From: Rhizobium mongolense USDA 1844 | GTDB taxonomy: Bacteria > Pseudomonadota > Alphaproteobacteria > Rhizobiales > Rhizobiaceae | Reading direction: 5' to 3' | DNA length: 64,000 nt | NCBI RefSeq assembly: GCF_000419765.1 | Contig: NZ_ATTQ01000004.1 | Span: 310,001 to 374,000, forward strand | In this document: in pieces, positions 22,971 through 33,560 of the stretch | Position numbering within the stretch: the stretch's first letter is position 1 | Layout: each line of letters begins with the position of its first letter | The notes under the pieces: model-generated | What the model saw: only the letters and a program-made list of their open reading frames with translations | Databases searched by the model: none | What the model was told of the DNA's origin: nothing | Position numbers and translations under genes: made by a program

Positions 22971-23023
22971 CTCTTTCAATCCATAATTTTTGCTCTAAAA
23001 CGGTTCCAGATTCTCTGGAGTGA

Positions 23024-25186
<2,163 letters not shown>

Positions 25187-25246
25187 GCTCACTTGAGGAT
25201 CCTCAGACGAAGGTGCCTTTAAGCGTTTGGTAGTGGCTCAGAGCGG

Positions 25247-25780
25247 CTAGAGGCGCACCCGCGCCATCGCATAAGCGTCGACATACCCCCCGGCACGGAA
25301 GGCGAAGGCCTTGAGCAGGCCCTCCTCTTCGAAGCCGAATCTTCTGTAGAGGGCGATCGCGGCCTCGTTGTCGGTGTACACCGATAGTTCCAGTCGTTTT
25401 ATGTTCAGCCAGTTGTCGGCCATGTCGATGAGTTCGGCGAGCAGTGCACTGCCGATGCCCTTGCCGGTGAAGTCGTCGTGGACGCCCATGCCGATGTTGG
25501 CTGCATGGCTGCGCCGCCCCAGATAGCGCATCATGCCTGCGTCACCGACGATCCGGTCGTCTAATTCCGCCACGAGGTTGACCTGGCCAGGGCCGGCGTT
25601 TTCAAAGCGTTTGCGGGTTTCGTCGATGGTTTGATACGGCAGGCGCAGGGTGCCGAAGCGGAAGCCTGGCAGGTTGATGAGCGCCGTCACCGCCTCGATA
25701 TCGGAGGCGCGCAATGCCCGAATGATCAAGCCTGCCATCGCTGGCGGACGTTCGGATGGATTGTTTTCCAACGCTTTCAA
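25247..25780 (-). CDS. GNAT-family N-acetyltransferase
   Basis: A 177-residue GCN5-related acetyltransferase. The acetyl-CoA pyrophosphate loop is VHDDFTGKGIGSALL, followed by the typical LYRRFGFEEEG C-terminal motif. Substrate is unknown; general resemblance is to the PhnO/phosphinothricin-acetyltransferase group. The start is the TTG at 25780: GGAG sits six bases upstream. An ATG at 25738 (MAGLIIRAL) is the alternative. A hairpin with a T run lies in its 5' leader. Confidence 0.8.
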   Translation of the reverse strand: MKALENNPSERPPAMAGLIIRALRASDIEAVTALINLPGFRFGTLRLPYQTIDETRKRFENAGPGQVNLVAELDDRIVGDAGMMRYLGRRSHAANIGMGVHDDFTGKGIGSALLAELIDMADNWLNIKRLELSVYTDNEAAIALYRRFGFEEEGLLKAFAFRAGGYVDAYAMARVRL

Positions 25781-25818
25781 AACGCTCTCCTTGAATTTGA
25801 AAGAGGAGAGCAGACTTC

Positions 25819-25843
25819 AAAAACCCTGCTCGCCTCGGCAGGG
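25819..25843 (-). terminator. Intrinsic terminator-like hairpin in the leader of the GNAT gene
   Basis: On the minus strand CCCTGC pairs with GCAGGG (25843-25838 with 25829-25824) and is followed at once by five T residues. It ends about 40 bases before the TTG start of the acetyltransferase gene. It could stop an upstream minus-strand transcript or attenuate the gene. Confidence 0.55.
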
Positions 25844-26048
25844 CTTTCGGGACTGATCGGACCGTTAACGTGCCAATTCTGCCCCCCACCCTGCATGGGT
25901 CGTGGTCATGTTAGTGGCCGTAAGATTGATGTTCGATCTGATCATCAGCAAAAAGTCGTTGATCCTTTCCCGAAAGTCAACCTGAGGCATTTGCCTGGCT
26001 GAAGCCGCGCGATAAGCCTGTCGTTGACGACAGAATCGCGGAGCAGCT

Positions 26049-26639
26049 TTGAAGACCATCGCCATCGATTTCGAAACGGCCAATGAGCAGCGCGGCAGCG
26101 CCTGTTCGGTCGGGCTTGCCTGGATCGATGAGGGCAGGGTCACTCGTGTCGAGGAACGGCTGATCCGGCCGAAGGATATGCGGTTTTCCGGGATGAATAT
26201 CGCAATCCACGGCATCCGGCCCGAGCATGTGGAAGATGCGCCGGAATTTCCGGAAGTCATGGAGGAGTTCCACGATGATTTCCGGGGCGCGACGATGATC
26301 GCGCACAATGCCGCCTTCGATTTCAGCGTCTGGCGCGCCTCGCTCGACCTTTATCGCCAATCTTATCCGGAACTCACTTATCTCTGCAGCCTCAAGATGG
26401 CGCAGCGCATCTGGCCGCAGTTCTTCTCGCACAGATTGAACGTGATTGCCGAGCATCTCGGCCTGCGCTTTTCCCACCACAATGCCGCGGAGGATGCTGC
26501 CGTTTGCGCGCATGCGGCGATCGAGATGGCAAGGGCTGTCAAGGCCGCTGCGGTGCATGCCATTCCCGCGGCAATCGGAATGACACCCGGCAGGCTCACC
26601 GCAAGCGGCTACGAGCCCTGCACGTGCCGCAAGGCATAG
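26049..26639 (+). CDS. 3'-5' exonuclease, DEDDh family (DnaQ epsilon-like)
   Basis: A 196-residue single-domain DEDDh exonuclease. Exo I is AIDFETAN near residue 5, Exo II is AHNAAFDFSVW near residue 85, and Exo III is HHNAAEDAAVCAH near the C-terminus, so all four acidic ligands and the His are present. It lacks the C-terminal region that binds the polymerase alpha subunit in replicative epsilon, so it is probably a stand-alone nuclease in repair or RNA/DNA turnover. The start codon here is a TTG in GCAGCTTTG with a GGAG seven bases upstream. Confidence 0.85.
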   Translation: MKTIAIDFETANEQRGSACSVGLAWIDEGRVTRVEERLIRPKDMRFSGMNIAIHGIRPEHVEDAPEFPEVMEEFHDDFRGATMIAHNAAFDFSVWRASLDLYRQSYPELTYLCSLKMAQRIWPQFFSHRLNVIAEHLGLRFSHHNAAEDAAVCAHAAIEMARAVKAAAVHAIPAAIGMTPGRLTASGYEPCTCRKA

Positions 26640-26703
26640 CCAGCTTTCTTGTTTTGGCGGTGACCGTACTTATCTAGTGAAGCGGATTATTCACGGAGCC
26701 GCC

Positions 26704-27198
26704 ATGTCCACTTTGCGCAAGCTTGTTCTTTCCGCCGTTTCGGTTGCCGCGCTTGGCGCAGGTGCTGCGTCTGCCGAGGTCGTCGGCAAGGTCGGCGTCG
26801 ACTGGATCGGCAACGATATCATCGTCGATGCCATCGCCGATCCGGAGGTGAAGGGCGTGACCTGCCACGTGACTTATTTCGACCGCAGCGTGATCGACCG
26901 GGTGAAAAACGGCAACTGGTTCGAGGATCCCTCGAACAATTCGATCGCCTGCCGCCAGACGGGACCGATCGAAATCGGCGACATCAATCTCTCGAAAGAT
27001 GGCGACGAGGTGTTCAAGGCGGGCATGTCGCTCATCTGGAAGAAGCTGGTCGTTAACCGCATCTACGACAAGACCAACGACACGCTGATCTATCTCGCAC
27101 ATTCGCGCGAGCTGACAGATGGCTCCGCGAAGATGTCGATCTCGACGATCCCGCTCTATGGCCAGAACGTCACCTGGAAGAACGGCAAGCCGCAATAA
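26704..27198 (+). CDS. creA: CreA family periplasmic protein
   Basis: A 164-residue protein with an N-terminal Sec signal (MSTLRKLVLSAVSVAALG, cleavage probably after SAE or near ASA) and a CreA domain: EVVGKVGVDWIGNDI, CHVTYFDRS, DPSNNSIACRQTGPI, IWKKLVVNRIYD, and YLAHS. CreA is a conserved protein of unknown function. The ATG at 26704 follows GGAGCC; a longer frame starts at 26677. It converges with cheW, with a shared hairpin between them. Confidence 0.9.
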   Translation: MSTLRKLVLSAVSVAALGAGAASAEVVGKVGVDWIGNDIIVDAIADPEVKGVTCHVTYFDRSVIDRVKNGNWFEDPSNNSIACRQTGPIEIGDINLSKDGDEVFKAGMSLIWKKLVVNRIYDKTNDTLIYLAHSRELTDGSAKMSISTIPLYGQNVTWKNGKPQ

Positions 27199-27201
27199 CG
27201 A

Positions 27202-27228
27202 AAAGGCCCGGTTTTCGCCAGGCCCTTG
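27202..27228. terminator. Imperfect hairpin between convergent creA and cheW
   Basis: GGCC (27205-27208) pairs with GGCC (27221-27224), with an inner GG/CC pairing and a TTTTCG loop. A and T tracts flank the hairpin, allowing use on either strand. Confidence 0.6.
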
Positions 27229-27247
27229 GTTTTGAGCGGAAGGCTTC

Positions 27248-27715
27248 TTACGCAGCCTGTGCAAGTTCGTCGGCGATGACGGTGTCGAGGTTCAGGAAGC
27301 AGACCATGGTCTTTTCCAGCGCGACGATGCCGCGGCAGAAGGCGCGCTGGGCTTCCGGGATGATTTCCGGCGGCGGCTGCAGGTCTTCGCTTTTGATGGT
27401 CATCATGTCGGAAACCTGCTCGACGAGGAGGCCGACGAGCTTGCCGGCGATGTCGGTAACGATGATGGCGGAGCGCTCCGACGGCTCCGTCATCTTCATG
27501 CCGAGACGGCAGGCCATGTCGATGACCGGGATCACTGCACCGCGAAGGTTGATGAGGCCGAGCACGTAGGGCGGCGTATGCGGCATTGGCGTCACGGGTG
27601 CCCATCCGCGGATTTCGCGGATCGCCATGATGTCGATGCAGAATTCCTGTTCCGCGAGATGAAAGGAAACGATTTCGAGATGGGAACCGGCCTGTGTGAT
27701 GATGGCGCTTGTCAT
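27248..27715 (-). CDS. cheW: Chemotaxis coupling protein CheW
   Basis: A 155-residue CheW scaffold that bridges chemoreceptors and the CheA kinase. Features are FHLAEQEFCIDIMAIREIRGW, the LINLRGAVIPVIDM core motif and the LLVEQVSDMMTI segment. The ATG (27715-27713) follows the stop of a degenerate chemoreceptor reading frame by two bases, a remnant of an mcp-cheW operon. No other che gene is nearby. It must therefore serve receptors and CheA encoded elsewhere. Confidence 0.95.
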   Translation of the reverse strand: MTSAIITQAGSHLEIVSFHLAEQEFCIDIMAIREIRGWAPVTPMPHTPPYVLGLINLRGAVIPVIDMACRLGMKMTEPSERSAIIVTDIAGKLVGLLVEQVSDMMTIKSEDLQPPPEIIPEAQRAFCRGIVALEKTMVCFLNLDTVIADELAQAA

Positions 27716-27717
27716 GA

Positions 27718-28032
27718 TCAGAATTCTTTCCAGTTGTCTCCGGCCGGAGCGGCCACGGCTTTGGCGGCGGCGCCGCCACTGAATGCGCCCGCGACTTTGC
27801 CAATCAGGCTCCGTGCAGGTGAAGGTTTCGGATGCGAGGCGGCGGTTGCTTCTCGCGGCGCGTGACGGGCGTTCATGCCCTCGCCGGTCTTGAACTGCCT
27901 ACCCAGCCGGATCGGATTTCAGCGTCCGTGGTTGACGGCAGTGTTGATGTCGTTCAGTCCAAGGGATTTTTCGCTCGCAGAGGTTACGATTGATTTAACG
28001 TGCACCGCCGATGCGCAAACATGTGCCAAAGC
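27718..28032 (-). pseudogene. Relic of a methyl-accepting chemotaxis protein (3' end)
   Basis: Reading the minus strand in one frame gives first a stretch resembling the end of an MCP signalling domain, with EKSLGLNDINTAVN, then GR and an in-frame TGA. After the stop the same frame continues through IRLGRQFKTGEG, a low-complexity Ala/Pro tail and a final NWKEF before the stop at 27720-27718. NWxxF at the C-terminus is the CheR/CheB-binding pentapeptide of many receptors. The segment normally between INTAVN and the tail (containing TQQNAAMVE) is missing, so an internal deletion is likely. The rest of the receptor is absent. No start or ribosome site is apparent. Confidence 0.75.
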
Positions 28033-28155
28033 GGAGGGTGAGGCAATTAATCACGGGCAGGAAAACGGGATGTTGAATTGCGTGCGTGACGCCGAAGAGC
28101 TATCAGGCGGGCAGTCGCGGGCCGCGCCGTCCGCTTGCTATCCGGGGTCGCAGAC
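28033..28155. other. Non-coding gap upstream of the SCO1 gene
   Basis: This stretch between the chemoreceptor relic and the senC start shows no credible gene, repeat or hairpin. It must hold the senC promoter, but I cannot place it. Confidence 0.5.
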
Positions 28156-28761
28156 ATGAAGAATTTCCGTGTTGCTGTTTGGGTGGCCGTCATCATCGTC
28201 GCGGCGGTGCTCGGATGGCTGACGCTGAACATCACGAAGACGAGGGATATGCCGCTCGCCGAGGGCCCGTTCGGCGTTCCGTTCACGCTCGTTTCGCAAA
28301 GCGGCGAGCCGATCACCGAGCAGGCGTTGCGCGGCAAGCCGACCGCGGTGTTCTTCGGCTTCACGCATTGCCCCGAGGTTTGCCCGACAACGCTCTTCGA
28401 GCTCAGTGGCTGGATGGAGAAGGTCGATCCGGCGGGCGACAAGATACAGGCCTATTTCGTCACGGTCGATCCGGAGCGCGATACGCCGGAAATCATGAAC
28501 CAGTATGTCTCGAACGTTTCGAAGCGCATCACCGGCATCTCCGGTCCGCCGGAGAAGGTCGCCGACGTTATCAAGGGCTTCCGCGTCTACGCCAAGAAGG
28601 TGCCGGTCGATGAGAAGGATCCGAATGGCGAATATACGATGGATCATACGGCATCCGTCTTCCTCCTTGATTCGGAAGGCCGTTTCGCCGGCACGATCGC
28701 CTATGGCGAAAACCCGGACACGGCGGTAAAGAAGCTGGAGAATTTGATCAGCAAGGGATGA
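28156..28761 (+). CDS. SCO1/SenC family copper chaperone
   Basis: A 201-residue thioredoxin-fold protein anchored by one N-terminal membrane segment (FRVAVWVAVIIVAAVLGWL). The copper-binding CxxxC is in GFTHCPEVCPTTL, and the distal histidine appears in EYTMDHTASVFLLD. SCO proteins deliver copper or reducing equivalents to the CuA site of cytochrome c oxidase. The ATG at 28156 (MKNFRVAV) is preferred over the longer frame from 28135, because it places the membrane segment normally. An FAD monooxygenase gene follows four bases later. Confidence 0.92.
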   Translation: MKNFRVAVWVAVIIVAAVLGWLTLNITKTRDMPLAEGPFGVPFTLVSQSGEPITEQALRGKPTAVFFGFTHCPEVCPTTLFELSGWMEKVDPAGDKIQAYFVTVDPERDTPEIMNQYVSNVSKRITGISGPPEKVADVIKGFRVYAKKVPVDEKDPNGEYTMDHTASVFLLDSEGRFAGTIAYGENPDTAVKKLENLISKG

Positions 28762-28765
28762 AACC

Positions 28766-29893
28766 ATGGGGGCCGGGCATCGCAGCATCCTGATCGCCGG
28801 TGCCGGCGCGACGGGTCTTGCGGCAGCAATCGAGCTTGCCCGGCGAGGCTTTCGCCCGCGCATCATCGACAGCGATGCTGGCCCGGTGCCGCTTTCGGAA
28901 AGCCGGGCGCTCGGCATCAATGCGCGCACGCTGACCTTGCTTTCGCCTTCCCGGGCCGCTGACGCAATCCAGCAGGAGGCCTATCGGATCGATCGCTTTC
29001 GCGTACGGTCGGGCAAGAAAGTGCTTTTCGAAATCGATCCTTCCAAAATCGACGGCCGCTTTCCGGCAATCCAGGTGCTTGCGCAGGGCCATACGGAACG
29101 GCTGCTGCTCGGCAAGCTCTCCGACTATGAAGTCGAGCCTGAATGGCAGACGGTGCTTGAAAGCGTGACCGGCACGATGGACCGGCCGCAGGTGACGCTG
29201 CGCCGCGCAGACGGTTCCCGGGAGGAAATCGACCTCGATATCCTGATCGGTGCCGATGGCGCACATTCCACGGTGCGCAAGGCTGCAGGCCTCGGCTTCC
29301 CGGGCGAGGCGATCGAAAAGGCCTTCTATCTTGCGGACTACCGCTATCCGCGGCCGATCGATCCGCGTTACGTCGAGATCAGCCTGTTCAATCCCGGCAT
29401 GGTCGGCCGGATTCCCGTTTCCGGCGAAACGGTGCGCTACCTCTCGACGCTTCCGGATTTCGAGAGCCGCATCGCCCATCCGGTGCCTGGCGGCGAATTG
29501 GTGTGGGCCGCGAATTTCCGCATCCATTTCCGGCATGTCGAGCGCATGTCGAAGGGTAACGTCTTCCTCGCTGGTGATGCGGCGCATATCCATTCGCCGG
29601 CGGGCGCCCGTGGCATGAATCTCGGCATCGAGGATGCCTGCTGGCTCGCCTATTTGATATCGGAAGGCAGGGAACAGGACTATGCGGACCTTCGAATGCC
29701 GGCGGTCAAAATGGTCTTGAAGCAGACCTATGGACTAACGAGGCTGGTGACCATGCACCATCCGGTTGCGACCGGCCTTCGCAATTTTTTCGCACCGCTG
29801 CTGATCCGCGTTCCGGGCTTTGCCAGGCGGTTTCTTCGTAGCGTTGCCGGTTATGACACGCCGCCGCCGATCTGGATCGACGGCGCGCAATAG
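28766..29893 (+). CDS. FAD-dependent monooxygenase (UbiH/PHBH-like)
   Basis: A 375-residue group A flavoprotein monooxygenase. The N-terminal dinucleotide loop is AGAGATGLAAAIELARRGF, the DG motif is IGADGAHSTVRKA, and the GD motif is FLAGDAAHIHSPAGARGMN. Such enzymes hydroxylate aromatic or polyketide-like substrates with NAD(P)H and O2; the substrate cannot be deduced. It starts four bases after the SCO1 gene and ends 17 bases before prmA, so it is probably co-transcribed with both. Confidence 0.88.
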   Translation: MGAGHRSILIAGAGATGLAAAIELARRGFRPRIIDSDAGPVPLSESRALGINARTLTLLSPSRAADAIQQEAYRIDRFRVRSGKKVLFEIDPSKIDGRFPAIQVLAQGHTERLLLGKLSDYEVEPEWQTVLESVTGTMDRPQVTLRRADGSREEIDLDILIGADGAHSTVRKAAGLGFPGEAIEKAFYLADYRYPRPIDPRYVEISLFNPGMVGRIPVSGETVRYLSTLPDFESRIAHPVPGGELVWAANFRIHFRHVERMSKGNVFLAGDAAHIHSPAGARGMNLGIEDACWLAYLISEGREQDYADLRMPAVKMVLKQTYGLTRLVTMHHPVATGLRNFFAPLLIRVPGFARRFLRSVAGYDTPPPIWIDGAQ

Positions 29894-29910
29894 AAATAGG
29901 AAAAGTTCGA

Positions 29911-30789
29911 GTGAGTGAAATTCGCCTGTATGTGACGACGGCCGAAAAGAAGGCCGGGCAGGTTCTCGATCTTCTGACCGAAGTTTTCGGTGAAGAGGAC
30001 TTCGCGATTGCGACGACCGAGATCGACGAGAAGAAGGATATCTGGGAAGCCTCCGTCTATATGATGAGGGAGGACGAGGATGAGGTTCGCCTTCGCGTCG
30101 AGGAGGCGCTGAAGGCGCCGTTCCCCGACCTGAAGGTCGAGCGCGAAGTCATTCCCGATATCGATTGGGTGGCGAAATCCCTTGAAGGCCTGAAGCCTGT
30201 CCGGGCCGGGCGCTTCCTCGTGCATGGCTCGCATGACCGCGCCAAGGTCCGCCCCGGCGATATCGGTATCGAGATCGATGCGGGGCAGGCTTTCGGCACC
30301 GGCCATCATGGCACGACGGCCGGTTGCCTGGAGGTGATCGACAGTGTGTTGCGTTCGCGCCCGGTCGGCAATGCGCTGGACCTCGGCACGGGCAGCGGCG
30401 TCTTGGCGATTGCGGTGCGCAAGCTCAAGAATATCCCGGTTCTCGCAACCGACATCGATCCGATCGCCACGCGCGTCGCGGCCGAAAACATACGGCGTAA
30501 CGGCATTGCCTCGGGGATCGTTGCGAAGACTGCGCCAGGCTTTCATTCGACGGCGTTTGCGCAACACGGGCCGTTCGACCTGATCATCGCCAATATTCTG
30601 GCGCGGCCGCTGATCAAGATGGCGCCGAAGCTGGCCGAACACCTGGCGCCTTCCGGTTCGGTGATCCTGTCCGGCATCCTCGCAGAACAGCGCTGGAAGG
30701 TGCTTTCGGCTTATAACGGCGCGAAGCTCCGCCACGTCCGCACCATCTGGCGAAACGGCTGGGTGACGATCCATCTCGACCGTCCGTAA
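29911..30789 (+). CDS. prmA: Ribosomal protein L11 methyltransferase PrmA
   Basis: A 292-residue SAM-dependent methyltransferase that trimethylates ribosomal protein L11. The SAM-binding DLGTGSGVLAIAV, the FGTGHHGTT segment and the NILARPL motif (NPPY-like position) are characteristic. The start is a GTG at 29911 (MSEIRLYVTT), 17 bases after the monooxygenase stop, with AGGAAAAG upstream. It is followed by a strong terminator. Confidence 0.94.
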   Translation: MSEIRLYVTTAEKKAGQVLDLLTEVFGEEDFAIATTEIDEKKDIWEASVYMMREDEDEVRLRVEEALKAPFPDLKVEREVIPDIDWVAKSLEGLKPVRAGRFLVHGSHDRAKVRPGDIGIEIDAGQAFGTGHHGTTAGCLEVIDSVLRSRPVGNALDLGTGSGVLAIAVRKLKNIPVLATDIDPIATRVAAENIRRNGIASGIVAKTAPGFHSTAFAQHGPFDLIIANILARPLIKMAPKLAEHLAPSGSVILSGILAEQRWKVLSAYNGAKLRHVRTIWRNGWVTIHLDRP

Positions 30790-30804
30790 GCTATCGGCAA
30801 AAAA

Positions 30805-30831
30805 GAAGGCGGTGCCAATGGCACCGCCTTC
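30805..30831. terminator. Terminator after prmA
   Basis: A perfect twelve-base stem, GAAGGCGGTGCC (30805-30816) with GGCACCGCCTTC (30820-30831), has a three-base loop. An A-rich left flank gives a T run on the minus strand, which also suits the small minus-strand gene at 30945. Confidence 0.85.
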
Positions 30832-30944
30832 GACCGTTAAACGGCCATGCCCGCGAGCTCGAAGGAGGAGGAGCGCTCGAGCGGGCTCTACAGTTCTGAT
30901 TGCCGGTCCGTTGAGGGAGGAGGAGAAACGAAGCGGCAAATAGC

Positions 30945-31124
30945 TCAGAACGCGTAGCTGGGTACACCCTTGTGGTGCGTAACCTTGTGGCCCGTGCCGA
31001 GCATCTTGAGGCTATCCCCATTGAGCGGGCGGCGGGCACCGATGACATGATGCACAGTCTGGCGTTCGCCAGCCTGCACCGGGCTGCTGTAAGCGAAGCG
31101 CGACAGAGAGGCAGACATTTTCAT
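30945..31124 (-). CDS. Small hypothetical protein, 59 residues
   Basis: An unrecognised 59-residue basic protein that starts MKMSASLSRFAYSS and is rich in His, Arg and Gly. I support it because AAAAGGAA lies directly upstream of the ATG at 31124, the frame is intact, and a strong T-tailed hairpin (30805-30831) follows in the same orientation. No membrane segment, signal peptide or known motif is seen. It is divergent from the aminopeptidase gene. The longer frame back to 31346 lacks a start signal. Confidence 0.5.
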   Translation of the reverse strand: MKMSASLSRFAYSSPVQAGERQTVHHVIGARRPLNGDSLKMLGTGHKVTHHKGVPSYAF

Positions 31125-31395
31125 TTCCTTTTCGTTGCAGGCTCGGTTTCCGAACCCGTTTGATGCGCCGTATATAGCTATTCCCAAATCCTTAGGCAGA
31201 GGGTTTCGTTCATGGGAGCCATGCGTTGAATGCATAAAGCGTGCCAGTTTCGGCTTTCTTGTCACATTTCTGCCAAAATATTGAGCGGCCTGACATAGGA
31301 CAAAGTGGCTGCTTTTTCTCCCATTGCCCTGATTTTTCGATAACATGGGCCGCCCGCTTTTCGGCGGATTCGGATATAGCTATTGGGTTTTCAGC

Positions 31396-33231
31396 ATGTT
31401 CCAGTCTTTTGAGGTTACCTCTACGCCACAATTCGGCCGCGATCGGGTCGGGCAACTGCGCACGAGTTTCGAGGCGCTGAGCATCGATGCCTTTCTCGTG
31501 CCGCGTGCCGATGAGTACAACGGCGAATATGTGCCAGCGTGCGCGGAGCGCCTGGCTTGGCTGACCGGCTTCACCGGGTCTGCGGGCATTGCGCTCATCA
31601 CCCATAGCCAGGCGATCATTTTCGTCGACGGCCGCTACGTCACGCAGCTTGCCGAGCAGGTTGATAGTTCCGTCTTTACCGGCGGCGACCTCGTCAACGA
31701 GCCGCCGCATGTCTGGATTCCCAAGAATGGCAAGCAGGGCATGCGTCTCGGCATCGATCCGTGGCTGCATTCCGGCGCCGACGTGCGGCGTCTCGAAAAG
31801 GCGCTTGCCGAGATCGGCGGCACGCTGGTGATTCTGCCACACAATCCGCTCGACAGGCTCTGGACGGATCGGCCGGCCGAACCACTCGGCGCCGTCGTCA
31901 TCCAGAATGTCGCCCAGGCCGGCACGCTGGCAAAGGACAAGATCGCGACGATTGCCGCCGATCTCGCCAAGAAGAATGCGGCAGCCGTGCTGATCGCCGA
32001 TCCGTCTTCGATTGCGTGGATCTTCAATATCCGCGGTGCCGACGTTCCACATACGCCGCATCCGCTTGCCCGGGCCATCATCCATGCCGACGGCAAGGCC
32101 GAGCTGTTCCTTGATAAGCGCAAGACCAGCATCGAGCCGGAAGCCTATCTTGCGCAGATATGCGTGCAACTGCCGCCGTCTTCGCTCGACGAGCGGCTTG
32201 CGACCGTGTCGAAGGATGGCCGCCGGGTTATGATCGATCCGGACATCGCCTCCCATGCGCTTGCCGACATCATCCGCAAGGCAGGCGGCGAAGTGGTGGA
32301 GGGTGCCGATCCTGCCAAGCTGCCGCGGGCGGTGAAGAACAGCGTCGAACTCAACGGCTCGGCGGCGGCCCACCTGCAGGACGGCGCGGCGATGGTCGAG
32401 TTCCTCTATTGGCTGTCGCAGGAAAAGCCGGGCACGGTCACGGAGATTGCCGCAGCCGAGAAGCTAGAGGCCGTGCGCGCCAGCGTCGGCCAGAACATGC
32501 AGAACCCGCTCAAGGATGTTTCCTTCGACACGATTTCCGGCGCCGGCGAGCATGCCGCGATCATGCACTACCGTGTAACGGTCGACACCGACCGGACGAT
32601 CAATGCCGGGGAGCTTTTCCTGATCGATTCCGGCGCGCAATACATCAATGGCACTACGGACATCACCCGCACCGTCGCCATCGGCGCGGTTTCGCAAGAG
32701 CAGAAACGCTTTTTCACACTCGTGCTGAAGGGCATGATCCAGATCAGTACGGCGCGCTTTCCGAAGGGCACGCGGGGCTGCGATCTAGATCCGCTGGCGC
32801 GCATCGCGCTCTGGCGGGCGGGCGTCGATTTCGGGCACGGCACCGGCCACGGCGTCGGCTCGTATCTTTCCGTGCACGAGGGGCCACAGCGCATATCGAG
32901 GCTTTCGACGCAGGAACTGCTGCCCGGCATGATCCTTTCCAACGAGCCAGGTTATTACCGGCCGGGCAGCTTCGGCATCCGCATCGAAAACCTGATCTAT
33001 GTGCGCGAGGCGGAGGACATCGAGGGCGGCGACATGCCGATGCTGGGCTTCGAGACGCTGACCTTCTGCCCGATCGACCGCACGATCGTTATCCCCGAAT
33101 TGCTGACGCATGACGAGCTGCACTGGTTCAACGATTATCATGCCCGCACCCGCGAGGCGCTGATGCCGCTGATCCACGACAAGGACGTCAAGGCATGGCT
33201 GGAAAATGCGACCCTGCCGCTGGAATATTGA
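31396..33231 (+). CDS. Xaa-Pro aminopeptidase (aminopeptidase P, M24B)
   Basis: A 611-residue metallopeptidase that removes an N-terminal residue preceding proline. It has the long three-domain layout of the eukaryotic cytosolic enzyme type: two creatinase-like N-terminal domains and a pita-bread catalytic domain. Metal ligands are visible as Asp in LIDSGAQY and NGTTDITRTV, His in GHGTGHGVGSYLSVHEGP, and Glu in SNEPGYY and IRIENLIYV. The ATG at 31396 (MFQSFEVTS) is chosen over the upstream frame start at 31345, although the ribosome site is weak. It is probably monocistronic. Confidence 0.92.
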   Translation: MFQSFEVTSTPQFGRDRVGQLRTSFEALSIDAFLVPRADEYNGEYVPACAERLAWLTGFTGSAGIALITHSQAIIFVDGRYVTQLAEQVDSSVFTGGDLVNEPPHVWIPKNGKQGMRLGIDPWLHSGADVRRLEKALAEIGGTLVILPHNPLDRLWTDRPAEPLGAVVIQNVAQAGTLAKDKIATIAADLAKKNAAAVLIADPSSIAWIFNIRGADVPHTPHPLARAIIHADGKAELFLDKRKTSIEPEAYLAQICVQLPPSSLDERLATVSKDGRRVMIDPDIASHALADIIRKAGGEVVEGADPAKLPRAVKNSVELNGSAAAHLQDGAAMVEFLYWLSQEKPGTVTEIAAAEKLEAVRASVGQNMQNPLKDVSFDTISGAGEHAAIMHYRVTVDTDRTINAGELFLIDSGAQYINGTTDITRTVAIGAVSQEQKRFFTLVLKGMIQISTARFPKGTRGCDLDPLARIALWRAGVDFGHGTGHGVGSYLSVHEGPQRISRLSTQELLPGMILSNEPGYYRPGSFGIRIENLIYVREAEDIEGGDMPMLGFETLTFCPIDRTIVIPELLTHDELHWFNDYHARTREALMPLIHDKDVKAWLENATLPLEY

Positions 33232-33250
33232 GGTTTAAAGCCGCGCGGCC

Positions 33251-33559
33251 CTAGAATCCGATCGTGCGGCGCCAGGCCATGACGGCGAGCCAGGCCGCGA
33301 CGAGCATCCAGGTGTGCGACACCTTGAGACCGACGATGAGGGCGACGACAAGCGCCAGCTTGGAATCCCAACCGCCGTCGAAGAAGGCCGGTGCGACGAT
33401 GGTCGTCAGCACTGCGGCAGGGACGGCGTTGAGGGCAGCCTCCATACGCGGCGGGATGCGTTTCATCGTGGTGATGAGCACATAGCCGCCAATGCGCGTT
33501 GCATAGGTCGCAACAGCCGATGCGAGGATCACAAGGACCATCTGAAGATCGAATTCCAT
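33251..33559 (-). CDS. azlD: AzlD family transporter subunit
   Basis: A 102-residue membrane protein with four hydrophobic segments of the AzlD type (SAVATYATRIGGYVL; PAAVLTTIVAPAFF). Together with AzlC it forms an exporter of branched-chain amino acids (LIV-E family). The ATG at 33559 follows the azlC stop with one intervening base, so the pair is coupled; the longer frame to 33679 lies inside azlC and is not needed. Confidence 0.9.
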   Translation of the reverse strand: MEFDLQMVLVILASAVATYATRIGGYVLITTMKRIPPRMEAALNAVPAAVLTTIVAPAFFDGGWDSKLALVVALIVGLKVSHTWMLVAAWLAVMAWRRTIGF

Positions 33560-33560
33560 G

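Noticed and set aside
25887..25931. Short leader-peptide-like frame MTTTHAGWGAELAR before the GNAT gene
   Set aside because: It contains a single Trp, has no ribosome site, and the gene has no link to tryptophan, so I did not annotate it as an attenuator peptide.
27578..27865. Plus-strand frame opposite cheW
   Set aside because: It overlaps cheW and the chemoreceptor relic, both better supported on the minus strand.
27875..28159. 94-codon frame before the SCO1 gene
   Set aside because: No ribosome site or motif; it overlaps the relic and the SCO1 start.
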